This document shows positions 1-8,599 of a stretch of DNA of 60,047 nucleotides, one piece after another; the first letter of the stretch is position 1; each line of letters begins with the position of its first letter. The DNA is taken from NCBI GenBank assembly GCA_003427395.1, contig BFEA01000091.1:1243088-1303134 (forward strand). The letters are read 5' to 3'. Origin of the DNA: Chara braunii (taxonomy: Eukaryota > Streptophyta > Charophyceae > Charales > Characeae). The position numbers were made by a program, and so were the translations under genes. The notes beneath the pieces were generated by a model. That model was not told the origin of the DNA. It did not search any database and saw only the letters and a program-made list of their open reading frames with translations.

Positions 1-234
1 CAATTTTTCTCTATGCAGAACCATACCATGAGATAGGAACCATCGACTGCTGGTTAGAGGGAAAAGGGTCAGGGAATTCAGCAGCAGATCGTAGACTGTC
101 TCTTATACACATCTAGATGTGTATAAGAGACAGGCTGGTTAGAGGGAAAAGGGTCAGGGAATTCAGCAGCAGATCGTAGAGGAATCATGGGGTCCACTGC
201 GGTCTCTTATACACATCTAGATGTGTATAAGAGA
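1..234. other. Nextera mate-pair junction artefact with duplicated flanks
   Basis: Positions 96-114 read CTGTCTCTTATACACATCT and 115-133 are its exact reverse complement, which is the Tn5 mosaic-end junction left by Nextera circularised mate-pair libraries. A second, end-trimmed junction lies at 202-234. The flanks 1-95 and 134-201 repeat each other and match 3634-3749 further in. This is library-derived sequence assembled into the contig and not biology. Any protein predicted through it (containing SYTHLDVYKR) is spurious. Confidence 0.97.
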
Positions 235-276
235 AAGGCCGTGCCCCCCGAAGGACCATGGATAAGATATGAAAAT

Positions 277-302
<26 letters not shown>

Positions 303-308
<6 letters not shown>

Positions 309-345
309 CAGAACAGATACTACACTTGATCTTAGCCAAAAGGCC
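303..345 (-). ncRNA. U2 snRNA-like fragment (pseudogene)
   Basis: Read on the minus strand, 345 to 303 begins GGCCTTTTGGCTAAGATCAA and continues through the branch-point-recognition region to CTGATCAGG. This corresponds to roughly nucleotides 12-54 of U2 snRNA with only a change or two. It lacks the U2 5' end, the Sm site and the 3' stems, and on the plus strand it abuts an A-run at 277-300. It is therefore a truncated retro-copy or template-switch product and not a working spliceosomal gene. The downstream 346-450 stretch holds short imperfect repeats of a GGAATCCAG / CCCTCCAGTATAGG motif. Confidence 0.8.
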
Positions 346-550
346 ACGCCTGGAATCCAGATTCAGGCCTGGATTCCAGCCCTCCAGTATAGGGGATCCC
401 CACCCTCCAGTATAGGTCTGGAATCCAGCCCTCCAGTGTTGGTGAGTGATGTGGCCAGGCGTTTTGGGCCTACAGTCGTACGACCAAAACTTGGAGTACA
501 TCTCGACAGGTGTCGCTCCAGAGCATTCACAAACTTGGAGGATGATCCAG

Positions 551-935
551 CGGCCTAGCTCAGTTGATAAGGCATGCAAGTGGCATTCATGAGGTCTTGG
601 GTTCAATCCCCATTGGCCTCATGTACCTTCCTGGGCATGCTTTGCGCCCGCCACTTAGAGATAGCCCGTTGGTCCCCCCAATTGGCATTAAAAAAGCAGT
701 CTCTGCTGATGTTCATAGGGGGAGGGGTAATCGGGGAGGCACAGCAACTGGCCACTCAGACTATGCTCGGTCCCTCTGCTACCGGCTGTCCCCTGACCGG
801 TGTCCCCCAGTGGGGGATCCCTGAAGGCTATCAGGCCACCCTAAGGCTATCAGGCCACCCTGGGCTGAAAAGGCCACGGTTGTCAGATTAGACACAAGAT
901 TGAATTTACCTGGGCTGGTTAGTCCGATTATATTT
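551..935 (+). mobile_element. tRNA-derived SINE, copy 1
   Basis: The head at 552-618 is tRNA-like: an A-box-like CCTAGCTCAGTTGATAAGG and a B-box-like GGTCTTGGGTTCAATCC at about 593-609. These are the internal RNA polymerase III promoter of a tRNA-derived SINE. The body up to about 900 matches the copy at 7639-8093 in order (CTTCCTGGGCA, GCGCCCGCCAC, GGTGTTCATA-type blocks, the ACCGGCTG block). The 3' part has a short tandem of AAGGCTATCAGGCCACCCT and a T/A-rich tail. The tRNA fold looks degenerate, so this is a SINE and not a tRNA gene. The 3' boundary is approximate. Confidence 0.85.
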
Positions 936-944
936 TATTTTTAT

Positions 945-1130
945 TTTTTTGGAAAGTGTTGTAAATTTTACTACAAATTGAAGGAACCAGAGGCCGGGGA
1001 CCTCACAATTCGACCCGGAGTTATCCTGGCAGCATTAGCCAGTTTGGCTTACGAGCAACGCTTGAATGACCCCCTGACTTATTCTAGTAAGGCTCTACTG
1101 GAAACCGGGTCCAGTGTCCCTTTCCTATAT
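945..1130 (-). repeat. LINE 3'-tail-like repeat (minus)
   Basis: The stretch AGAGGCCGGGGACCTCACAA near 990-1010 and its flanks match, in inverse orientation, the 3' end at about 37080-37200, which there runs into an A-rich tail. Here a T-rich run (931-952) sits on the corresponding side, as expected for a minus-strand copy with its tail. GAAACCGGGTCCAGTGTCCC near 1100 recurs at about 3500 and 40340 in the same kind of tail. I read these as 3' ends of related LINEs or their SINE partners. Confidence 0.5.
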
Positions 1131-1566
1131 GTTACTTTCCAAAAAAATTCCATTGAAGATCAGCCCCGAGGGGAAAGGTATTGATAGGTATTGATTCACT
1201 TGAAAGAAAGTAAGGGAAAAGCCCTCGTGTTCCACCCGTTGAACCGAATACTGTATCTTTACTGTCTGTTCTATTCCATGCTCAGACCTCATTTGAATAG
1301 CCTTCCGGCTACCATAAGGGACGTGTAGCCAGTGTCCGATTGTAGTCTATCAGTCGACTACTCTTTCTTAGTACGGCTGTCACACCCGCCTTAGACCGGG
1401 CCCTTTCGTTTTTCGTTTTCTCGTATCCCTACTTCCGGATACTACGGGTGTCCACCTGACTGTAGCCACTTAGCTATCCGCAGCCGACCGTCCGAGGAGA
1501 CCTCCGCCAGTGCATTTTTCCGTGCCCACGTGTTCCGGAACCATGATAGTCTCTTTCTCTGGTTGT
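1131..1566. other. No feature recognised
   Basis: This stretch of mixed composition has no open frame of useful length and no inverted or tandem repeat I can support. It ends where LINE coding begins on the minus strand. Confidence 0.5.
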
Positions 1567-3420
1567 TTAGTCTGATTGAATTGATAATAGAATTTGTTCT
1601 TTCGCCATTGCTATCTGCTGCTGAGTTGAGAACACTTCCCAGCTAAAGATCATTCCGTTTCTGCTCTTCCAAATGCTGCTCATTACAGCTCCTTTGCAGA
1701 CCAGCGCCACATACCCCCAACCGTCTGTCAAGCTGCACTTCTTCTCCGTTATGCCATATAGTATCCAGTCGTCACACCATGGCCATTTTTTCCCTATCAG
1801 CCTTTCCCAGTGCGTTGTCCACCATTGCCATACCTCATCTGATAGGGGACAGGGAATCCACACATGTGATGTTGTCTCCCAGCCCCAGTTGCAGCGTTTG
1901 CACTTCGTGTCTACCTGCAGTCCTTTAGATTCAAGCCAGACTGCAGACGCCGTGACCTGTAGGGTCTGCAACCAGATTATCCCTGCCTGTCGCTGAGACA
2001 GTATTTTCTTCAAGGCCTTCCAGATCTTTGGAAAATCTGGTTTCGAATCTTTGTCTCTGTTCCAATTGCTTGAACCGTTGTTCTGCCAACTTCGCAGGTT
2101 GCTTTTTGGCCAACTGTCTCTGTTTGAGGACACCGACTTTGGTTCTGTAGTTCAGGAGTGGGACTTGTGTCCCCCCCCCTCCCGTATTCCACCCGAGAAT
2201 CAGAGGATCTACTACATACGCTTCTGCCTTGACTAGAAGGATCGAGAAACAGGGAGGGTGGGCCCCCTTGTTTTCCCACACCTTTACCTCGTCCAGTCCG
2301 ACTGTGGTTGGGAGCACCAGGTCCCCTATCTCCCTCAACTGCTTTAAGTCGAACTCACATGAGTTCTTGCCTATCGACCAAGTAGTGATCTTCATTCCCC
2401 CTTCAGGGCTCTTATAGTTCTGGACCCTCCACTCTACCTATCTGGTCCCCACTCGAAGGTAGACACAACCATGTTCCACAGGTCCTGGAGTGTTCTGTGC
2501 TTTCGTCTAACAGGCTACAGCACCTTCCACCGAGGTGGAATGGCTGCCGGCAGAGTGGCAAGGTTCCTGTCGACATTACGTAGCCTTTGGAGACTTCTTT
2601 TAGCTCTGAACCTGTGATCCACTTGCATTTGACAGGATCCCAAAGGTCTTTGACTTGGATTACTCCTTTATCCATCCATTGCTTGCCAAAATTTCCTCTT
2701 TCCATTTTAGCTCCAAAAAAGTTCCCCTCCTCATTGGTAATGTAGGGGTTTTCAAAGAGAAACTGGTTCAAGGCTTCACTTCTGGTGGTTGGTTCGCCGA
2801 ATTCTTCTGGGAGCAGTTGCCTCCATGCTTGCAGTATTGCAGCCCATACTCTTGATTTTGGCTTGCGATTAGCATAGGAAGGGACCAGCAGGCAGCGCCA
2901 GACATTAGTGGAGTCCAAAATGCCAAACTCCTTGCTCAGAATGTATTCTGCCAGCTTCATCCACTGCTTACCCTTCCTGTTGAACAGTGCTGCGATTATC
3001 TATTTCTTCAGCAAAGCTACATTCCTGTTGCAAGTATATTGTCAAAAATAGTATGCCCCTTCACAAAGGCCCCTTGCTCCCAGCCTACCAGAGCTGGTAG
3101 AGCATCTGCTAGGCAGAGAGCCAAGGCCTTTGCGAGAATTTTGTAAACCACATTTAGTACCGAAATTGGTCTATAATTCTTAACTTCTGTTTTATCTCCT
3201 TTTTTGTATAGGAGGGAAATGACTTCCTTTGCAAATCCGTTGGGGAGGATTGCTGTTTCTAATATCCGATTGTACATCTGGCACAGAAAAGAAGAGAAAG
3301 TTCCCCAACAGCATTGAAAAAGTTCGACCGGTAGGCCGTCTAGGCCCGGGCATTTGCCTTTGGCCATCATGCCCACTGTTCTCTTCAGTTCGAATGTTGT
3401 GAACGGTCTGTCAAGATCAT
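1567..3420 (-). pseudogene. LINE ORF2 3' half: RT fragment, connector, zf-RVT (broken)
   Basis: Reading from 3420 down to 1567, several frames together give the C-terminal half of a plant-type non-LTR retrotransposon polyprotein. The segment 3376-3017 carries early RT motifs, including GLDGLPVEL, KNYRPISVLNVVYKILAK and WEQGAFVKG, and ends before the catalytic FADD box. Segments 2960-2412 and 2395-1931 are the connector. Segment 2133-1567 is a zf-RVT domain with CKRCNWG, TTSHVWIPCPLSDEVW and WKSRNGMIF. Stops and frameshifts separate the pieces, so it cannot make a working protein. The same connector and zf-RVT arrangement recurs at 22200-20960, showing a family. The product would have reverse-transcribed its own mRNA at a nicked chromosomal target. 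Confidence 0.85.
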
Positions 3421-3424
3421 CTCT

Positions 3425-3633
3425 GGCTCCATTTTTTATTTTATTTTTTATTTTTGTCTAAACACTCCATCTATTGGTGGGGAGCTGCACCTGCTGGAAA
3501 ACGGGTCCAGTGTCCCATTACAGTGTAAATGTCATTGTGAATTGGGCCTCTTCACCAAGCTGCTTGGCGCCATGTCATACAATCTGAACTAACCCTTCTT
3601 TGGTTGGGAAAAACATACCAACTTTCTAAGTGA
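3425..3633 (-). repeat. A-tailed 3'-end repeat inserted in the LINE
   Basis: A T-rich run (3432-3463) is followed by GGGGAGCTGC, CTGCTGGAAA and GGGTCCAGTGTCCC blocks. The same order occurs at about 40312-40400 (minus) and, inverted, at about 35495-35525 before a poly-A tail at 35565-35587. I read it as the 3' end of a short A-tailed retroelement. It lies between the RT fragment (1567-3420) and the LINE sequence at 3750-4690. Confidence 0.55.
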
Positions 3634-3749
3634 CAATTTTTCTCTATGCAGAACCATACCATGAGATAGGAACCATCGACTGCTGGTTAGAGGGAAAAGG
3701 GTCAGGGAATTCAGCAGCAGATCGTAGAGGAATCATGGGGTCCACTGCG
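3634..3749. repeat. Source segment of the adapter-flanked duplicates at 1-201
   Basis: This 116-bp stretch is repeated almost exactly at 1-95 and 134-201, on either side of the Tn5 mosaic ends. It is the probable true locus of the reads that were chimerically assembled at the window start. Confidence 0.85.
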
Positions 3750-4690
3750 CACCAATCATTGAAAAGTATCTTGTAATTCCTGTTGAGAGCAACATCATCA
3801 TTTGCTTGGGCACCTTCCCAACCAACCTTCCTGATCTTTCCTCCCTGTTCCCCCCTAAGCCAGCCTTTATTAAAATTTTTAATATGTTCAAGATTTTCTT
3901 TTTTCCTTGAGAGGTACTGAATTTTTTCTTTGGTCAACTCCCAGTGAATTCTGATATCTGTTTGTATCTATTCCTTGATGCTATCAGTAAATTCCTGCCC
4001 ATCAAGTCTGACTCTTTCCCATTCGTGTGTACTTTTTCTTCTCCAAATAGCCCAGAGAATTACTCTTCTACTAATGGTAAACAAATTTTGTGTGAATTCA
4101 TCATAAGGTATGACAGTCCATTCCTCCAGCAACAAAGGTTTCCAGCCCCATGGCCACTCCATGAGAGATCTGAACACTAGATCTATTCCAGAATTCAGAG
4201 GTCTCGGACAGATCTGAGCCAAAGGAGTCATATGGTCGCCTTGTTGACACTATATCCCTAAAATAGTCTAACGCATAGTTGCACATTCGTTCTGTGTCTG
4301 ATGCCTTGGGGGCATATAACACAAATGGGTGTGTTAGTTCCGCTATTAACGGTTTTGTCTGACGCAGCAATAGGGATCTGAATGTGATTTTTGTCATGCG
4401 GTCGTACCCAAAGAGTCCTCTGAGTTTCAACCATTTTTTTTTTAAAGCAAGGCCCTTATACAAGGCCTCTATCCTGGTGGTGGTAAGAGAACCACCGGGA
4501 TGACTCGAGATGTTCCAACTGCATCAAGCATGCTTTTCGTTTCTCCGACCAAAAGTACTCCGCAAACGGATCCCCTCCCATCCTCGCTTCTTGAATTTCT
4601 CTGAGAATTTTCTGTTCCGTCCAGTTTTGATTTGCCGCTTTCATTGGTTAAACACAACATCAGACCCGATCTGACTATTCCTAGACCCAC
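3750..4690 (-). pseudogene. LINE ORF2 linker joined to a C-terminal domain (internal deletion)
   Basis: Reading downward, 4690-4456 encodes a linker-like stretch (KLDGTENSQRN / NQNWTEQKILREIQEA in two frames). The segment 4463-4260 has ALKKKWLKLRGLFGYDRMTK and DYFRDI, typical of the region between endonuclease and RT in plant LINEs. The next recognisable block, 4231-3760, already reads like a C-terminal zf-RVT tail (ISRRVILWAIWRRKSTHEW). The RT that should lie between them is absent here, so the copy carries an internal deletion as well as frameshifts. It is dead. Alternatively, two LINE copies are juxtaposed. Confidence 0.7.
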
Positions 4691-4904
4691 TTCATACCAT
4701 TCCTCTTCTCTGTCCTCAAACAGATCTTTGGCCTTCCCCCATGCCTCACTCCATCTGGTCCGCCACCCAATTTAGGTTTAGGAGATCCCTTTGTCTTTTA
4801 GGTTGTTCACGTTTAATCGAAAGGGAGGTTTGTGTCTTTCTTTTATATCTTCTTCTTTTTTTTTTTTTTAATTTCTATTGTATCTTCAGCTATAATGTCC
4901 ATCA

Positions 4905-5130
4905 TTATTGGGTAGTGGTCGGATAGAGAGGAGTGTAGTCCGTCCATATACAGCGGTCCCATGGACTGCCTCTTGCCAAGAAGAAGTCAAGACGCTTTCT
5001 TGGCTGGGCTGTAGAATTTGATGGTTTTGCGCCGTACCAAGTAAACCCCTGACTGTCCGGGCTCATGACACGGTAGACATCTATCAGGAACTGAGAGTCC
5101 TTGAGTCCTTGAGTCCTTGTGTCCGATGAT
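4905..5130 (-). pseudogene. LINE AP-endonuclease C-terminal fragment
   Basis: On the minus strand from about 5130, the frame reads a SDTRTQGLKDSQFLIDVYR block, then GFTWYG, then KRLDFFLARG. This is the end of an APE-type endonuclease, where the family has an FTW(Y/W) box followed by an (S/K)RLDY(I/F)L box. This domain nicks target DNA to prime reverse transcription. The upstream side is cut by a T-rich run (5152-5190) and by MITEs, so only about 75 codons remain. Confidence 0.75.
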
Positions 5131-5237
5131 AATACCTCAAGGCCATCGCACTTTTCTTTTTCTTTTTTTTTTTTTTCTTTTTTTTTTTTTAACTTGGAGG
5201 ATGGCGAGTGGTAGGCCCGTCGTACGGGGGAGGTTGA

Positions 5238-5357
5238 GGGCCTAGTTGCACTACTGCGCATCTGCCAAGACCAAGATTCTAAATGCATCTGGACACGTCT
5301 TTCAGTAAAGATGCACTCAGACAATCTTGGCCGATGGAGAGTAGTGCAAAGAGGCCC
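5238..5357. mobile_element. Foldback MITE, copy 1
   Basis: It starts GGGCCTAGTTGCACTACT and ends AGTAGTGCAAAGAGGCCC, an imperfect terminal inverted repeat of about 18 bp around a roughly 85-bp centre. There is no coding capacity. A second copy lies 40 bp downstream. The target duplication is not clear. Confidence 0.7.
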
Positions 5358-5396
5358 GAACGAAGCAGCTATCTTCTCCGCGAGTTGGCCTAGTTG

Positions 5397-5499
5397 CACT
5401 ACTGGCCATCCGCCAAGATTCTAAATGCATCTGGACACGTCGTTCTGTAAAGATGCACTCAGACAATCTTGGCTGATGGAGAGTAGTGCAACGAGGCCC
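5397..5499. mobile_element. Foldback MITE, copy 2
   Basis: The termini GGCCTAGTTGCACTACT and AGTAGTGCAACGAGGCC and the interior (AGATTCTAAATGCATCTGG, AGATGCACTCAGACAATCTT) are the same as at 5238-5357. The spacer CGAAGCAGCTATCTTC(T/A)CC is repeated after each copy, so the pair probably arose by tandem duplication of element plus flank. Confidence 0.7.
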
Positions 5500-6065
5500 G
5501 TTAAACGAAGCAGCTATCTTCACCGCGAGTAGTGCAAGAACACCATACCCACGCTTCTTCGACACGAACGCATGTGGTCGTCTTCATGGCACGGATATCC
5601 CATGGCGGCGCCACGTGGACGTCCCTTTTTTTTTTGCAGCTGTTTATCATTTTATTTTATTTTTGCTTCTTTTCTGGGATATCCCACTGCAGTTCTCAAC
5701 GCCATATCTTCCATAATAACGGCAAGATACATGCAAGATCGTGTCAAGTCTCGCCAATCCGATTGTGCGACATCTCAGCTGGCCGAGTCAGCGCCACGTT
5801 GCGTCGCTGCGAGCGACGCAACGTGGCAGGTAATATTATTATCATTTTTATTTTGTCTTTCTTGGAGAGTGTCATCATTCATTCCCCCTCGCCGGTGGTC
5901 TCACTCCCGCTTGTCTCGTATCTTACATCGGCGATAGTGGCTGGAGGACTTTCCCGCATGTACTTGACCTGCATTGCCGCCATATTCAATTGAATCAGAG
6001 ATCCTCAAAATCCGTAGTGCCGTAGTGTGAACACCGCGGGCGTCCCATTCTATCAACCCGACATG
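5500..6065. other. Unannotated stretch containing a perfect hairpin
   Basis: I see no gene here. The only clear structure is a perfect 16-bp inverted repeat (GCCACGTTGCGTCGCT and its complement) at 5793-5808 / 5812-5827 with a 3-base loop. It could be the core of a decayed foldback element. Confidence 0.6.
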
Positions 6066-6176
6066 CGGGCTGGCCACATCGCTCGCCGAAACCCAATATT
6101 TCGAATGTTTCCGGGCTGACTGCTCGTCCATATACATTCAAAATCTTGTCGTTTGGCGAGTGATGTGGCCAGCCCG
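6066..6176. mobile_element. 111-bp foldback element
   Basis: The left arm CGGGCTGGCCACATCGCTCG at 6066 and the right arm CGAGTGATGTGGCCAGCCCG ending at 6176 are near-perfect reverse complements. The pairing extends inward through the CCGAAAC / GTTTGG and CGAATGT / ACATTCA blocks. There is no coding capacity. This is the form of a small MITE. Confidence 0.75.
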
Positions 6177-6224
6177 ATCGTCTATGAGCCTCACGGCACC
6201 ACTCCCCAACGTACCTTCCCTCCT

Positions 6225-6345
6225 TTCCACGCCAAGGGCCTCGCTTCACCAATCACCAAATGCGCAAAATGGGGATGCATCTCCCGCTAGAACATGGAAA
6301 GATACACCGCCATATCGTTTTGTCGTTTATTCATGTTGTGAGTAG
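6225..6345. mobile_element. GGGCCTCG-type MITE remnant
   Basis: It begins GGGCCTCGCTTCACCA, then TGCGCAAAATGGGGATGCAT and GAACATGGAAAGATACA. The same series of blocks occurs at 7275-7330, which has a recognisable opposite end. Only the left end is clear here. Confidence 0.5.
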
Positions 6346-6604
6346 AAGAGTGACGGCCCAAATCTGCCAGGCGAGATCCGATAGCCGAAAACAAGACAAG
6401 CAAGCGGAAGCGCAGCAAGCGGGGAACTCTTGTCACCACCGGAGCCCCGTGGCCCCGGTCCCACGACTCTTCAAAAATGTAAAACGTGGTCATGGCCAAT
6501 GCATCTAGTCACGTTCTTCGCCAGATACCCTTGCTACTTTTCTTGCATTTGGCGAAACGAGTGGGCTCATGGCGGTGCGAGGACGAACAACGGCTGCAAA
6601 CAGT

Positions 6605-6705
6605 AGTAGTGGGAGGCAGAGGAGGAGGAGGAAGGGGAAGGAGGAGGAGGAGGGGGAAGAAGAAGAAGGAGGAGGAGGAGGAGGAGGAGGAGGAGGAGGA
6701 GTGGA
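6605..6705 (+). repeat. (GGA/GAA)n purine-rich microsatellite
   Basis: This is an impure GGA/GAA triplet run ending in a pure (GGA)n core at about 6669-6702. Open frames through it encode Glu/Gly or Pro/Ser/Leu homopolymers and are not genes. Confidence 0.9.
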
Positions 6706-7270
6706 GGGGGATGACAGGAAAGGTTGATAGCGTAGGTCGTCAGGAAGATCCATGTGATCTTTTTTCTGCCCAAAAAGGTTACTTTTCGTCACGTTTACCA
6801 CTACCACGTGACAAAGCCCAAGCACTTCAAAAAGAAAAAGGAAAAAACAAGCCCAAGCACGGCGGGTACTGACGCTTCGTTATTTTGTTTGTTTTTTGGG
6901 TGTTTTTTTTTCCTTCTTTGGTTTTGCTTCTCGCTTGCCCTGCTGGCAGCTGCTGGCCATGGATTCGTTCGCGCGCGCGAAGCAACAGCACATGCCGCGT
7001 TCTTCTTGGCCCCCCGCGGGCGCTGAGCGCCAGTCCGCCAGTACGTGCAGAGCAAAGCGCACCGCCGCTTGTTCCTGGCGCGCCCGCATGCGCGCCACGA
7101 ACAAGATTCCAAAACCGGCGTCTAACAGCTGTCCGGCAACGTGGCCGGGGTCCCGTCTGGTCTGTCCATGATCCACTAGGGTACTCACAGACAGTCTGGT
7201 CTGGTCTAGCTTGTCGCCTACAGCCAGGGGCAGTTCGGTCCCGGCAGTCGGTCGGTACAGAAACAACAGA
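6706..7270. other. No gene recognised
   Basis: This mixed-composition sequence includes a short GCGCGCGC run near 6970 and overlapping open frames on both strands with no recognisable domain. Frames open on both strands here are explained by the high GC content. Confidence 0.45.
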
Positions 7271-7274
7271 CCGT

Positions 7275-7396
7275 GCGCCTCGCTCCACTACTCTCAAAAT
7301 GTGCAAAATGGGATGGAATCTTCCCCTGGAACAGGGAAAGATACATTGCCATTATTGTTTCGCTTTTGTGCACGGCAAAAGTAGTGGAGCGAGGTC
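7275..7396. mobile_element. About 120-bp MITE (GCCTCGCTCCACTACT termini)
   Basis: The left end GCCTCGCTCCACTACT and the right end AGTAGTGGAGCGAGG are inverted repeats. The interior (TGTGCAAAATGGGATGGAAT) resembles 6245-6265. It belongs to the same broad GGGCCTCG-terminus group as the elements at 38424 and 39157. There is no coding capacity. Confidence 0.65.
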
Positions 7397-7597
7397 CCGT
7401 GAGCGGAGGTCCCGTGAGCGGACTTGCCCCGCCATCCCCTTCCCCTTCCCGCTTCCCCCTCCCCTTCCCCACCTCCTCCCCGCCGCACCGCCTGCTACTT
7501 CCTTCCCGCGGCCGAGGTCCCATCCGAGAAGGGGTAACTTTTTTTTTTTTTTAATCGAGAAGGGGTAACTTCAGTAGAGTCGCAAAAACAAGTTATG

Positions 7598-7638
7598 GGC
7601 CTCGCCACACCACTCTTGAAACGGGGAAATATATCCAG
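7598..7638. mobile_element. MITE terminus interrupted by the SINE
   Basis: GGGCCTCGCCACACCACTC is identical in its first 17 bases to the termini at 38424 and very close to 39157, but no matching right end is seen. The SINE starting at 7639 lies directly downstream. Confidence 0.45.
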
Positions 7639-8093
7639 CGGCCTAGCTCAGTTGGTAAGGCACGCAAGTGGCATTCACAAGGTCTTGGGTTCAATCATGT
7701 ACCTTCCTGGGCAAGCTTGGCGCCCGCCACCTAGAGATATGCCCTTGGTCCCCACGAGTGGCATTGAGCGGAGACTGCTGGTGTTCATAAGGGGAGGGGA
7801 CCGGAGGGGAGGCACAGTGACTGGCCCATAGAAGAAGCTCGGTCCTGATGCTACCGGCTGACCCGTGGCCAGTATCCCCCACCTGCTGTAGCAGGTATCG
7901 CACCTGCTGGTGGGTGCAGCTCCCACATGTTCCCTCGTTGGAGGCTTGAACACCGATGTGGCTGTTACAGGGTTCCCCGTAATACTATAATGACAATTAG
8001 AAAGGCCTGAAAGGCCGTCCTGTCCAGATTTGACAGGTAATTGAATTGGTTGGGCTTAAAGAATTAGCCTTAAAAAAAAAAAAAAAAAAAAAA
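7639..8093 (+). mobile_element. tRNA-derived SINE, copy 2, with A tail
   Basis: The head GGCCTAGCTCAGTTGGTAAG (A box) and GGTCTTGGGTTCAATC (B box) occupies 7640-7697 and is a tRNA-like RNA polymerase III promoter. The body shares its blocks with 551-935. The 3' end TAAAGAATTAGCCTT runs into a poly-A tail (8072-8093). Such elements are transcribed by Pol III and copied by a LINE reverse transcriptase in trans. The 11-base block CCCCATTGGCC present in copy 1 after the B box is missing here. Confidence 0.85.
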
Positions 8094-8148
8094 NCCGTCC
8101 TGTCCAGATTTGACAGGTAATTGAATTGGTTGGGCTTAAAGAATTAGC

Positions 8149-8184
<36 letters not shown>
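8017..8184 (+). repeat. Duplicated SINE tail around a single N
   Basis: About 57 bp of the SINE 3' end (CCGTCCTGTCCAGATTTGAC onward) plus its A tail occurs twice, at 8017-8093 and 8095-8184. The two copies are separated by one N at 8094. The perfect match and the N suggest a local assembly collapse or duplication and not two insertions. Confidence 0.75.
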
Positions 8185-8186
<2 letters not shown>

Positions 8187-8213
8187 GGGAAAAAAAAAAA
8201 AAAGAAGAAGAAG

Positions 8214-8236
<23 letters not shown>

Positions 8237-8244
<8 letters not shown>

Positions 8245-8575
8245 CCTGACAGAACACAGATCTAAAGACGACCCGATTTGTAGTCTGAATAAAATCGGGC
8301 ATGAAAGCCCTAGACCAGGGTACGAACCGAGGCAGAAAGTCCAGCTCCTCCTTTTGGCCCAAACCGAGCCTTAACCTGTTGACGAGATCTGGTTCAATGC
8401 AGTGTCCCATGAAAGTCAACCACTTGGTTATCTCAACTTTTCCATCGTCCGTTACTGAAGCCAGAAAGTTGTCCTTTGTCCATGTCTTCGGAAACCACCC
8501 TTTCCCTCTACCCGCTATCATTAAGCTCCTCCGCCAATCCGAGAGTATAGTAAGTCTCGGAGTCAGCTTCACCAA
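8237..8575 (-). pseudogene. Unidentified ORF end preceding a poly-A tail, interrupted by the LTR
   Basis: On the minus strand, 112 codons stay open from 8575 to a stop at 8237, followed directly by an A-run (seen as T at 8215-8238 on plus). The peptide has KGWFPKTWTKDNFLASVTDD, a VNRLRLGLGQ block and a C-terminal VVFRSVFCQVY. I do not recognise a family. The A tail right after the stop suggests the 3' end of a retrotransposed transcript or a LINE. The 5' side ends at the gypsy LTR at 8600, and I found no continuation of it on the far side at 19902. Confidence 0.4.
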
Positions 8576-8599
8576 GGATCTCTACTGATGGAAGTGAGT

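Noticed and set aside
303-345. Functional U2 snRNA gene
   Set aside because: Only about 43 nt are present; the Sm site, 3' stems and an upstream element are absent.
187-606. Open frames across the window start
   Set aside because: They read through Tn5 mosaic-end adapter sequence and a poly-A run.
552-618. Functional tRNA gene
   Set aside because: A and B boxes are present, but the acceptor and other stems do not pair well, and a matching SINE body follows here and at 7639.
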